The notes: generated by a model from the letters alone, not told the origin. A DNA stretch of 64,000 bases from Tolypeutes matacus (GCA_026826555.1 JAKSZT010017954.1:8256489-8320488), one strand, 5' to 3'; shown: positions 10,481 to 21,344, counted from the first letter of the stretch. Translations and numbers: made by a program.

Positions 10481-12621
10481 GGTTGTAAAAACTAAAAGCC
10501 TGGCTGGATTTTCCTCCACATTAGTGTAGGGCCCCAGGAAGCCTGCAGGACCAAAGCTGCTTGGAGCCCAGGGCTCCAGTGAGGACAAGTTATCACATGA
10601 GATCCCCGATTTCTGCAGCTCAGGCCTGGGAGAGAAAGCCTTGGCTGGAGAACATGGAGGGCCAGTGCTGACGACTGGCTCTCACAATCCAAAGAGATGT
10701 GTGTCTCCTACGCCAATTCTGATTCTGCATGCAGCTGTGTCCCTAAGAATGCCAGGGATCGCGGGCCCACAGGTGATGAGATGGAAGAAATTCTACACCA
10801 GGGTCAGTGCGGAACAGTGTCTACTAACAGTGATGCTTTTGGCAGTTGACTTTGAGTTGTTCTTTCTGAAAGAACTAGACAGAAAGTTCAGCTGCTTTAT
10901 AAGGTTCCTCCTTAAAACTCTGAAAAATCTCTTTTAATGAGTAAGTCGATGAGAAAAGGATTTAACTTTAATAATTGTCGATGTAGCTTTCCTTGGAGAT
11001 CCTTGTGGAAGGCTGCCCTGCTAGCACTCAGGTACCTGTGCCAGCTTTCTGCAAGAGCCCTAGACACCTTTCTGCAAAGGTGGGAAGTCCTACCAGCTGA
11101 GGTAGGAGGCCTCACCTGAAGGAATTATTGGATCTGTGAGAAATGTTTGAATGCACCTTGATTGTGGACAGTTCTCCAGAATGGCACTTTCAATTCTTTA
11201 CTAGTCAAACCAAGAGCAAGCGTGGTTGAAGAAGAGCAAGACTAAGGAAAGGCCCAACAAAACTTGTGTCATTTTTTGCTTCTTGTATTTATTTTTAACT
11301 CGGATTTGCTCTCTCTCACTCGGAAGAGGCTATAAGAGATTCATGGAGAAAGGTGCAGCACCCCTGGAGATTTATCTTCATTTTGGCCAATTTCCATGAA
11401 ATGAATAGCATTAAATTAGGTTCATTCAATCCATCATTCAGATGGAAAGTGGCTTGAAATTTACCCATTAATTTGAGTTGAGAACACATGAATGTTTGGA
11501 AATAGGACTGACTCTAGCCCTGAGAATTAAGACTTAATTTTATTTTCCTGAAGTTTCTTCTCATTCTGCCATAAAACTGAGGGAGCAACCAGGGAAGGTT
11601 GATGTCCATCTCTAGCCACAAGAGAAGTGGCTAGAAATTCATTCATTCAGTATTCAGTCAGTAGGCCCTTTAAGCATCTAATGTGCTCTGATCCACGGAT
11701 GGTTTTACTAAAGTAGAAATCACAGCCCATTTGCTCAAAAAAGCTTACAGTACAGCTGAGATATGAGCTCCAGAGCTTAAATAATATCTGGGCCATGCCT
11801 GAGATATATGAACACTCAGAACTAGAAGCGTGGCACCCAGACGCAAACCAGCATCGCCCAGCCTCTGATACAGATGCAATGGGGAAGCTGAGTCTGGGCA
11901 CCAGGCTCTCAGCTGCAGCAGGTAGTGGCATCCAGTACAGTGGCTGGCATCAGGAATGTCTCAAACAGGACCCAAAGGTCATCCCAACAGTAGGGTAGAG
12001 GAGAGTGAATGCAGGAAGGCAGTAACCTCAAGTACATCTGCTGGCAAAAAGGAGGGTCCCAGCTGACAAGAGAAGCAAAAGGCAGAGATTAAAAATGAGA
12101 ACAACCCAATATGGACATTTTGTGAAGCCTCCAACTCACTTTCCAACCTTCAAAAATGACTGTGATGGAGAGGAATCTCCTAAAAGGAATGGGAGCTTTT
12201 TCATGCTGAAGATGCATTAAAAAATAATAACAATTTTTTAAAAATTCAAAGTACAACCAAACTATGAGCTCCTTGGCTGCAATGCTTTCACATCATCAAG
12301 CCCAGCGTCAAATATAGAAGAAGTACCCAAAAAATGTTTGGTGAAAGCAGTCAAGCAAGAAAGAAAATATAAAGGAGCATGTTCTCCTGAGAACCACTAT
12401 GACAGAGAGGAAATAAGACAATCCATCACCTGGAGCTACTATCCTTCCACAGTAAGCCTGGAGCAAAACATATCCCTAGGGTTAGTGGGGGTAGAAAAGT
12501 AAAAACTCAGGTGCAAGAGCTTTCGTGGAATCATAATGATGCTAGAAGGTTCTCCTGGCCATGCCCATCTGGCATGAATATACCAAAGGAAAATTCCTGA
12601 CACTAGATCATGCATGAAAGT
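10481..12621. other. Mostly unique intron-like DNA, no gene seen
   Basis: About 2.1 kb with no recognisable repeat structure and only short unrelated frames (10492-10692, 10641-10937, 10912-11115, 11647-11931). None has domain features or a supporting splice context. It is compatible with unique intronic sequence. Confidence 0.4.
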
Positions 12622-12825
12622 AGCTAATATTTTTAGAGTACTTACTACGTGCTAGCAATTCTAAGCACTGTTAAGTAACACCTCAGTTCTACCTTGGGAT
12701 GTAGGATTGGTAGCATTCCCATTTTACAGATGAGGAAACCAGAGCACAAGCAGATTAAATAACTTGTCCCAAACTACAGAATTAGCAGGCAGGAGAGTGG
12801 GAAGTCAAACCCAAGGACAACACGC
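12622..12825 (-). repeat. MIR SINE (antisense)
   Basis: Contains the antisense MIR core: GTACTTACTACGTGCTAGC, then CCCATTTTACAGATGAGGAAAC (12719-12740), then TAAATAACTTGTCCCAAACTACAGAATTAG. This ancient SINE predates placental mammals; the spacing fits MIR well. Confidence 0.85.
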
Positions 12826-14394
12826 GCAGCTTGCCCCTTCCGCCTTCTTCTCTCCTGAGACAGGGACCTAGAGAGAGAGGCGTGAGTGAATGAAAATGTT
12901 GAGAACTCATCTGGTTGTTAGAGGAGCAACAATTAAAGGCATACACGTACCCTAGAAAAATGCATTGACAGCTGGCCCAGTTCATCTTTCAGATGAGGAA
13001 CTTATCTGTATCATCTGTATTTCTTTGCATCCAGTGACAGGAGTCTGTCTACAAGTAAATATACGGGAGGCCAGCCTGAGGCGCAGAAGCATTCACAGTC
13101 CAGAGGAACTCAGGAGTGGAGGCACTCTCCTCTGCCTGGGCAGAAGGCCTCAGGCCAAGAGATCCCAGGGCAAGGTAAAGTGGAATGGAAATACCCTATC
13201 AGGTGGAAAAGGCACCATACAGTAGAATGGCGGGGGTCATCCGCATGGGTTCCGGAAATAAGGATTCAAAAAAGGGGTCAAGGATGGCAAGCATGGCTGA
13301 AGAAATGAAGCCACCTTCAAGGGCCCTTGGCTGAGGGCATTGGGGGAGATCTGATGAATCAGAAGTGGAAGGCAAGGAAGGACGCTGTGAGGCAAGGAAA
13401 ATAAACAAACACGAGCACAAGGTCCCCCACCGCTTGCTGTCTTCTTCTGTCCCACAGCCAGCCAGGAAAAAACAACTCTGGATCGCGTCCCACACCGCAC
13501 TCGAAGCCAAAGAGGCACAAAAGCCAACATAATTTAGTCATCTTCTCTCATCTCTCCTGAAATGACCCTAATCACCAGGCCTAGGGAGATGCTCTGATTT
13601 TGAACGAGAAGCTTCTTGGGCACTTGCTGGTGCTTCCTGCTCCAAGGCTGCCCAGCTGAAGCTTTCAGATGGAGTGAGAGGAAGGAGACTCTAGCCAAGG
13701 TGCCCCACTGCCACCTCCTATGGGGTCCCCCACCGAGTCCTTTGCCCAGTGTCTCCCAGGCACAGCACCCCTCCATGCCATCACCCTGTGACCGCTGCTG
13801 ATGGGGACTCTTCTGTCAATGCCCAGCTCAACGGCTCAGGCAAGAGGATCACCAGCTGTCCCAACCCTTAGGCTTCTGAACGTACAGAGAGAAGCAGCCA
13901 GAGCCCCAGCCTAGTCCGGGCTCTGCCACATTCTAGACATTGAACCCTAGTCTTACCACTGACATGCAGGCGGCAGTGCTAACTAAGACAGGTGGGTAAG
14001 GATGGTGCAGACGGGGAAGAGCGCATCCAGCTAAAAGAGTGTGGCCTTGGTGGTTACACTGTTATCACCCTGGTGCCACCTTAGCCAAGATGATGGGTAG
14101 GAAAATAAACAAACACGAGCACAGCATTTGCATGAGTGGGGATGATGGAGGGCAGTTCAATGCATCTCATATCTGCATCCACATGCAACAGCAAGAATTT
14201 TGGAAAAGGCTGGGGCCCAGCGCAGGCTGAGCACAGGGAATGAGATCCCAGCCTGTGCACTGAGCCCCGGGGCCTCCCAAGCCTGGTCGCAGAATTCCAG
14301 CAGCCCGCTTCTTCCCACCTCACCCCTGCCCCCCACCGCACCTCCCCAGGACAGCAAGGAACTGCTATTCGATTTTAATGCTATCCGATTTTAA
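12826..14394. other. GC-moderate unique DNA, no gene seen
   Basis: Overlapping frames on both strands (13199-13541 minus, 13534-13776 minus, 14081-14357 minus) have no conserved domain or codon-bias signal. They are typical of moderately GC-rich non-coding DNA. A short duplicated phrase, GGAAAATAAACAAACACGAGCACA, occurs at about 13396-13419 and 14100-14122, suggesting a small local duplication. Confidence 0.4.
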
Positions 14395-14577
14395 GTGATG
14401 TGCAATGTCTTTTACAGTTAAAATATAAACAAATTAAAATAGTGATTTTTAAAGAAAACGGAAGTCAGTATTTATATCATCTTGAAGGTGAGAATTTTCC
14501 AAGCATGACTCCAAAATTTAAGTACTTAAAAGGAGAGGATAAAATATTTGATGAAATCTATTTTTAAGTTAAAAATA
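14395..14577 (+). mobile_element. Old L1 fragment, left of inserted L1
   Basis: A diverged AT-rich L1 ORF2 remnant, sense strand. It continues after the younger L1 ends at 15632. The break sits exactly at the TSD ATGTCAAAGA. Confidence 0.4.
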
Positions 14578-14587
14578 ATGTCAAAGA

Positions 14588-15632
14588 CAACATGGATGAA
14601 CCTTGAGGACATTACGCTGAGTCAAATAAGCCAGGCACAAAAAGACAAATATTGTGTAGACTCACTAATATGAACTAAATATAAAGAATAAATATATGGA
14701 GTTAAAGTCTAGAGGAGTATAGGTTACTTGGAGATAGGACGAAGGCTGAGAAGAGGTACTGATGCTTAATGTATGTAGAATTTTTAAATTAAATTGACTG
14801 TGTAAGTATGGAAATGCATAGAGGTGATGGTAGCACTTTACAGTGAGTATAACTAACACGGCTGGTTTATAAATGGGATTGTGGCTAAAAGGGGTAGTCT
14901 AGGGATGTAAATGTCAATCGTAGGAAAGCCAGAGAATAATCTAGGGGCTGAATAACATAGTGAACCTGGTGGTGCATGAAGACAGTAAAAATATAAAAAT
15001 GTTCTTCTATGTAGTAGAACAAATGTACATCACTATTACAAGGTGGTAAGAATAAGGTGACACCTGGGAAAAATACAAGTAATGTAACTTATGGACTATA
15101 GTTAACAGCAATATTGTAATATTCTTTCATTATTGTCAAAGAAGGTACTATATCAATGCTAAGTGTCAATAAAGGGAGGATATGGGATTTCTTCTTTTGG
15201 ACTAAGGAAAATGTTCAAAAATTTACTGAAGTGATGACTGCACAACTCTGTGATGAAACTGAGAGCAGCCACTGAGAGTACACTTTGGATGGACTGTACA
15301 AGGCATGGGACTGTATAACACAGTGACCATGTGGAAGATGATGGACTGTGGTTAACAATACAAATATGAGAGTGTTCTCTCCTGAACAGTACAAATGTAC
15401 AGTACTAATACATCGTGTTAATAATGGGGGTGGGGGGTAAGAAAAAAATCAACAACTGTAAGCTATAGACCATAGTTAGTAGTAATATTTTGTTGATGCT
15501 CTTTCATAATCTGTAACAAACGTTCCACAACAATGCAAGGTGTTGGTGGAGGGGTGATGTATGGGAATTCTGTACGTTATGCATGATTATTTTGTAAGCT
15601 CACAACTTCTCTAATAAAAAATATTTTTAATG
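14588..15632 (+). mobile_element. Younger L1 3' end (ORF2 tail plus 3'UTR) with TSD
   Basis: It begins in the last codons of L1 ORF2 (ACATGGATGAACCTTGAGGAC, then ATTACGCTGAGTCAAATAAG) and runs through a long 3'UTR to CTAATAAAAAATATTTTT. It is bracketed by a perfect 10-bp TSD, ATGTCAAAGA, at 14578-14587 and 15633-15642. It is therefore a 5'-truncated L1 insertion into an older L1. The 3'UTR contains an internal diverged direct repeat (about 14990-15180 versus 15370-15600). Its last 200 bases resemble the 3' end of the non-coding retroposon family in this window. Confidence 0.85.
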
Positions 15633-15642
15633 ATGTCAAAGA

Positions 15643-16440
15643 AATGAAAAGATAAATAGCAAACAGAAATTTTTTTCACATGTTATAAAGGGCACTATTC
15701 TTTCCATAAGAACCTTTACAAATTAAATAAAAAAAAAAAAGAATGGCTCAATAGAAAAATCAACATAAAATATCAATGCACAATATACAAAAGAAAAGAA
15801 TCGAAGTCCATAAATACACAGAAAGGAAAGTACGTGCTTGCTTGAAATCCCAGGAATTCAGAGTAAAACAACAATGCGAAACCATTTTTGGCTATCAAAT
15901 TTCAAGAAACAATGAATGCTAATACAGAATATTGGTGAGGATATAGGGAAATGAGCCTTCTTATACACTGATGCTGGAGATGGGAAGGGGGAAAATCGTG
16001 AGGAAAGGTATCCAAATCCTTGACCTGATAATTCACCTTCTAAGAATTTATCCTTAAGTACTAACAGGTGTGCAATATTTTTCAAAAGCAAATAACACGT
16101 GGTACATCCGTTCGTGCAATATAGTGCAAGCCTTAAAAATGACAAGGTGGAAGGGTAGTTAACCTAGAGACATTCACAAATTAATAAGTTAAAAAAAAGG
16201 ATCACAGTATGACCTCCTCCCCCTTCTAATAAATGGAAGAACTACATAGCAAATACAACACACACATATACACCCACAAATTAAAAATTGGGGAGATTTT
16301 ATACCCTTAACCTGTCATCAGTGCCTATCTCTGGGTTAGTGTGATTAAGAGTGAATTTTATTTTCTCCTATTTGTTTATTTTTAAATCTATTACTTTTGT
16401 CATTCAAAACAACAGTGAAGTTATTTTTAAAATAGGAGAA
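15643..16440 (+). mobile_element. Old L1 3' fragment, right of inserted L1
   Basis: The segment from about 15840 follows the L1 ORF2 C-terminal and 3'UTR order: AACAACAATGCGAAACCATTTTTGGC, TTGGTGAGGATATAGGGAAATGAG, a GGTACATCC block, then AACAGTGAAGTTATTTTTAAAATAGG. Sense strand, strongly diverged and frame-broken. Confidence 0.6.
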
Positions 16441-17690
16441 AGCAAAGACCAGATGGCAGCAGTTTGTTTTTTTTCCCCCTCTGAATGTCCTGTAGGGTGG
16501 GTGAGCCTTAGAGCCCATCACTCCACAGGGGAATTTATTCCCAAACATTTCCAAAGTGAAGGCTGAACGGATCTAAACTCAGCAATGTGATGCTACAACT
16601 GTTCCCTGCAACTCCGACGCTCTGCCTGGCTGGCTCCACCGCAGGATGAGGACAGCCAGCATCTGGCAGGATGGGAGGGCGACTTAATGCTTCCCCCAAG
16701 AGGCACGGGCTGTGAAGGCCACCAAGCAGGAAGCGCCAGGCCCGGCAGACACAGGGACCCCACGTAGGATTCTTCAGTAGCGTGAACTAGTGAAGACTGA
16801 TGTATGCATTGGAAAGGGAGAGAAAAGAATATTAAGCCACTACACCCTTTCAGAAAAAAATATTTTACTCTGTGCAATAGATCAAATTCTGTTTTCCCAG
16901 AGATTTGCATTATAATTTCATACACGCGTTCTGTTATTTCTGATTAAGCTTCGATGGCTGCTGTCACAGAAGCTTTTCTCTGCCCTCACTTCCCTCTATC
17001 AATTACTTAATGGCCTGCAAACTACACTCAAATCCATGAGGGGTGTTCCTATCTAAGAGAACCCTACAGTGAGTGGTTTTATTTCAATGCAAATAATTAC
17101 TTTCTTTTCGTCTGTTCAGGATTTCTTTAAGAAACCTTTATTTTACTTTGTTTTCTCCAAAGAATTCAAGGTATTGAAAGAAGCAGTTCATTTAACATGC
17201 GTCCACCCCTCCCCTGCCACCCACCTCCCCAGTGAGAGAACTCGAATTCACACTAGAGAAAGAAACCAGGGAGCTAGTGCTGGAAGACAACGACTATTTG
17301 CAGTGAGATCCACCTTGCTAAATAATGCAGGTTTGTTCTTCCCACAGTAATGTCTGAGTTTTTAGATCACAGAGGGCCAGACATACAGCTATACCCCCTC
17401 AGCATCAGTCTCAAATAAAACTTAAGAAACATCTCTGAATATTTATTACAGGCAAAGCACTGTGCCAAGAACTGTGGTAAACAAACACATACACACACAT
17501 ACAACACCAAGTTCCTTCCTTCAAAGAACTTCTTTAGAAGAGAAAGACACGTAGCTAAACCACTGCAGGTTAGCTCTTAGGGGTCCAGTTCCCCATTGGA
17601 AGAGATACCTTCTAAAATCCCTTTCATGTTAAATTCCCAGGAATTTGCAATTCTAAATTTAATACCTAGCACAGGCAAATAAGTGCTAGA
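16441..17690. other. Unique-looking DNA, possible regulatory content
   Basis: Little repeat signature except a probable short antisense MIR piece around 17435-17485. Frames at 16345-16566, 16593-16925 and 17069-17350 lack domains. The part at 16880-17050 is AT-rich with TTCTGATTAAGCTTCG and CAATTACTTAATGG, containing homeodomain-type ATTA cores, so it could be conserved non-coding DNA. I cannot test conservation. Confidence 0.35.
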
Positions 17691-18500
17691 GTACAAGTAC
17701 AGGCAAGTGTTATACAAGCCCAGAGGAAGGAGAAATTAAATTCAATTGTGGGGATCAGTGAAGACTGGAGAAGGTAAGAGTTAATGTCTTTGAACGACAA
17801 GGGGTTTCCAAGTTGAAGAAGTATGGGCAAAGGCACAGCAGTCTGTAGGCTGATAGGACTTGAAGAAGACAAGGGTGGCAGGAGACAATGGCTAATGAGG
17901 CCAAATGAAAGTTACTTAAGGATTCTAAAGTGTATTCTCAATGAGATGCAACTGAAAGTTTCTGGAAGATCAGATGGCATTTTCCAGTGGATACATCTTG
18001 CAGCAGGTTGAGGGTGGGTTTAGGAAAGTGAGAGACAAGAGAAAGCAGTTAGGAGATGGCTCCAGTCCTGGCCACAACATCAGCAGTGGCAATGGGATCA
18101 GAACATCGGTGCCCACCAATAGACTTATGGTTGCATATGGGTGCGACGACAGAGCCAGAGATGATCAACCAGAGATGGCATGTGTGGGGCTCAGGGTTTG
18201 GGGCAGGGCAGGAGAATGCACTGTTGACTTGGGAGGAAATAACTCATTCTGGTTGAGCCACGTTGAGTATGAAGAGCCAGTGGGGCATTTTACAACTCAA
18301 GTCTGGTAAGACCTGATGATACAAGGGATAGTTCAAGTATGGCAGGAAAGATTGTTCAAAGAGAGAAACTGGAGAGGGTGCAAAAAACATGTGGCTGAAC
18401 TTGGGGAACATTCGAGGGGAAGTGTAGGGAGACATCCAGGTAGAAAATCTAAAGGCAGGGGAGGTAAAGTCAGGACAGTTCATTCATGAAGAAAGGCTGG
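17691..18500. repeat. Probable ancient dispersed repeat, family uncertain
   Basis: The text (for example GGCAAAGGCACAGCAGTC, then GATTCTAAAGTGTATTCTCAATGAGATGCAACTG, then GAAGATCAGATGGCATTTTC) recalls a common old mammalian repeat encoding nothing. The theme appears to continue at 18765-19330. I cannot assign the family. The 111-codon frame at 17974-18309 is not a gene candidate. Confidence 0.35.
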
Positions 18501-18551
18501 CTGGCTGGGCCACATGCTGCTAAGCCTGAGCTATTAGACCACACCATTAGT

Positions 18552-18641
18552 TTTGTTTTCTTTAGGAGGCACCGGGAATTGAGCCCAGGACCTCATACGT
18601 GGGAAGCAGGCACTCAGCCACTGAGCTACATCCACTCCCCA
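18552..18641 (-). mobile_element. Short DAS-like SINE (antisense), copy 1 of tandem pair
   Basis: Antisense tRNA-like head: AGGAGGCACCGGGAATTGAG, ACCTCATACGTGGGAAG, then CCACTGAGCTACATCCACTCCCC. It lacks the long tail of the full-length SINEs. Another copy in the same orientation follows about 30 bp later. Confidence 0.75.
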
Positions 18642-18663
18642 ATGAGAATTGGCTTTTTCACTT

Positions 18664-18753
18664 GTTTGTTGTTTTTAGGAGGTACTGGGGATTGAACCCA
18701 GGACCTCATACATGGGAAGCAGGTGCTCAACCACTTGAGCTACATCTGTAACC
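18664..18753 (-). mobile_element. Short DAS-like SINE (antisense), copy 2 of tandem pair
   Basis: AGGAGGTACTGGGGATTGAA, ACCTCATACATGGGAAG, then CCACTTGAGCTACATCTGTAACCC: the same head as the preceding copy with about 10-15% differences. The TTTGTTGTTTTT upstream is a degraded tail. Two independent insertions or a dimeric element are both possible. Confidence 0.75.
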
Positions 18754-18764
18754 CTAGATTTTAA

Positions 18765-19355
18765 AATAAGAATGTCAGTGACCTTTCAAAGAGCAAGTTC
18801 CAAGAAGGGTGGAAACCAAAAGCATGGTTGGCCAATAACAAAGGGTTTAAGGACAAGAATACATTGAAAAAAGTGAGAGCAGCAGGGTAGACCCTCCTTT
18901 TCTGAAGTGTTGCAGTAAAGACTGGGAAAAGGAGTGAAATGGGATGGCAGCTCAGGGAGGCAGAAAGGCCAGTCAAGTCAAGTTTTGGGGAGACGTGTGT
19001 TTGTGACCCAAAGGGAAAGATTTGAGATCTGAGATGAGGACAAAGGGAAACTAATGAAGAACACAGGCAAGTTTCCTTATAAAAGAGGAAGGACATTTCC
19101 TTTTAACAGGAATTAAAGGAGAAGAAATTTTAACCTGAGAAGATGGAGAATATTAAGGTAGAGAGAACAAGTGATGGAGTTCACAACCTCCATCTCTCAA
19201 AGCAAGAGGCAAGGTTGTCTGCTAAGAATGAAAGGAGCAATGAGAAATCCAGAAGAGTAGAAGGGATTCAGGAATACAGCTACTATGAGTAGGACAAGTC
19301 CACAAAGTTTCAGTAAAAGGACTGGTGAAAAGAATTTAAGACCCAGCTGCTGTCG
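18765..19355. repeat. Probable continuation of ancient dispersed repeat
   Basis: A/G-rich text (GGCCAATAACAAAGGG, AAGTGTTGCAGTAAAGACTGG, GGAATTAAAGGAGAAGAAATTT) similar in style to 17691-18500, from which it would be separated by the SINE pair. Family unknown; no coding signal. Confidence 0.3.
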
Positions 19356-19367
19356 AACAATATAAAT

Positions 19368-19737
19368 ATTTTTTTGAAGATTTATTTTATTTATTTCTCC
19401 CCATCCCCTTGTTGTTTTGCATTTGTTGTGTCTGTTTATTGTGTACTTGTCTTCCCTTTTTTTAGGAGGCCCTAAGAACAGAACTAGGACCTCCTGTGTG
19501 GGAGGGAGATGCTTAATTGCTTGAGCTATCTCAGCTCCCTGCTTTGTTGTGTCTCTGACTATGTTTTCCTCCTTGTGTCTCTTGTTGCGTCATCTCGTTG
19601 TGTCAGCTCGCTGCGCAGGCTCATTGCGTCAGCTCACTGTCTTGCTCATCTTCTTTAGAAGGCACCAGGAACTGAACCAGGGACCTCCCATGTGGTAGGC
19701 AGTAGCTCAATCTCTTGAGCCACATCCACTTCCCTCA
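19368..19737 (-). mobile_element. Dimeric DAS-like SINE (antisense) with TSD
   Basis: Two tRNA-like heads lie in one insertion. Head 1 (about 19465-19540) has AGGAGGCCCTAAGAACAGAA, ACCTCCTGTGTGGGAGG, then GCTTGAGCTATCTCAGCTCCC. Head 2 (about 19660-19735) has AGAAGGCACCAGGAACTGAA, GGACCTCCCATGTGG, then TTGAGCCACATCCACTTCCC. They are joined by TTGTTGTGTCT-type linkers, with an AAGATTTATTTTATTTATTT tail complement at the left. A single 12-bp TSD, AACAATATAAAT, at 19356-19367 and 19738-19749 brackets the whole unit, showing it inserted as one piece. Confidence 0.85.
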
Positions 19738-19987
19738 AACAATATAAATTTTTATTGCAGTCAAATTAGTGGACTGAGAACTAGAAAAAGTATATGGCTG
19801 ATTTTATCCAAAGTTGAGGATAGCAAAGTGAATATGGCAACAGGTTAGAAAGATAAACAAGTGCAGGGCTCTAGGGAAATCAGAGACTGTGATCAGGGTT
19901 TCTAGATTAAGCATGCTAATGACTTCTAAAGAGATAGACTCACGGGAGATTGGAGGTCAGAAAGAGGCGATGAATAGTTATCCTACA

Positions 19988-20210
19988 ACAGGGGTCTGCA
20001 AACTAGTCAGGGGCCCAAATCTGGTCTACCTGCTATTTCTGTAAATAAAGTTTTACTGAAACACAGCCACACTCATTCATGTGGTTGTTTTCATGCTACA
20101 ACAGCAGGATCGAGTCATTTCAGCAGGAACTGTATGACCGACAAAGCCTAAAATATTATCCGGCCTTCTCCAGAAGAAGTTTGCCAATTCATGAGCTAAA
20201 GGGACAGAAT
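19988..20210 (+). repeat. hAT-type MITE (MER-like)
   Basis: Starts CAGGGGTCTGCAAACTA and contains TGTAAATAAAGTTTTACTG, AACACAGCCACACTCATTCA and AAAGCCTAAAATATTATCCGGCC. It ends AGAAGTTTGCCAATTC, giving imperfect inverted ends (GCAAACT/AGTTTGC). This is a well-known non-autonomous hAT (Charlie-group) mammalian family whose exact MER name I do not state. Confidence 0.8.
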
Positions 20211-20327
20211 GAAGTGTGACCAGGAGGCCAGCGTGAAGAGGAGAGCCAAGAACCAGTCCAGCAGATGACCAAGGGGGTTAGATTCTCTGCAGCCCCTTGC
20301 ACATCTTGGGCAATCAGAATTACAGAG

Positions 20328-20565
20328 GCAGTCTAGCCTCGTGACTTAAGGGCATGGCTTCTAGGGTCATGAATCAGGCTGCATTCTCTGTGTGACTTTC
20401 AGCAAGGTATTTAACTTCTCTGTGGCTTGGTGTCCTCCTCTATAAAAAGAGTATCTGCGTCATAGGGTTGTTGAAAAGATTAAATGAGTTAACATAGGTG
20501 AAGCCCTTAGAAAGGAATGCTTATATAATCATTAGCTATAAATACACAACCTCAATCATTACGTT
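20328..20565 (+). repeat. MIR SINE (sense)
   Basis: Sense MIR core: AGTCTAGCCTCGTGACTTAAGGGCATGGCTTC, GTGTGACTTTCAGCAAGG, TTTAACTTCTCTGTGGCTTGG, then GGGTTGTTGAAAAGATTAAATGAG. The order and spacing are diagnostic. Confidence 0.88.
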
Positions 20566-20779
20566 AGCTCCTCTGTGCCCCCTAAGTCTTTTCCTACTAT
20601 TTAAAGACTTGATCTTCTAGGATAAATTACACATATGCTGAGAAAGCAAGGTCCATTTCAGTCCCCAAGGTTCAGACCCTGGTCTGCATTTCAAGTCGGT
20701 GTACAGAGCAGGAAGAGATGGGCAGGAAGCATGCCCTGTCACCCCCACATACTGAAACAGGTGCTTCGGGTGGAAAAGG

Positions 20780-21255
20780 CAGAGAAAAGGATCCAACAGA
20801 ATACAATTTATTAGTCATCTCATGCTGAACATGTCACAGCCGGGTGATAAATGCCAAGAACGTCAATTGTGAGCTGTTCTTATAAACAGATTTAACGTAT
20901 TTGCCGCAACACCAAGAAACCTATAGGTTGCCGCGACACCAAGAAACCTATAGGTTGTGAATGGTCTTTGTTTCTAAAGACAGGAGAAAATACTGTGGGT
21001 GAAAACGGTAAACGTAATTATTTTGCACAAAGTAGGGCAGGCTTCATCTGCGTCCCACCTGGAAACTGGCTGCTCAACATCTGTCAAGGTGTCAACTCCA
21101 ACCGCAGAAGCAAAGAACTTCGTCAAGCTTCTGCGTAGTTAACTCAAGTTGGCGGGGTGGCTGGAGGGAGGGGATGGAAAATCACAGGCGTAATTAACGT
21201 GAACTTTTCTCAATTCACAGGTGCCTTGAACGTGACTAGACACGCAGTCTTCCTG
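20780..21255. promoter_or_regulatory. Candidate conserved non-coding element with 27-bp tandem repeat
   Basis: A repeat-free stretch with retained CpGs and TF-like motifs: CAATTTATTAG, TTTAACGTA, CGTAATTATTTTGCACAAAG, GGCGTAATTAACGTG. At 20903-20956 it carries two tandem 27-bp units differing by one base, each ending in the 12-bp perfect palindrome AACCTATAGGTT. This is the appearance of an intronic enhancer-like element, but function and conservation are inferred, not seen. Confidence 0.3.
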
Positions 21256-21344
21256 GATGGCATTGTCTCTGGTTCCCTGGTAAGCCTGTGGGTGCCTCCT
21301 CGCCAGGCTCCATCCTGCAGCATCCGTGGTCCTGCTAGCCCTGT

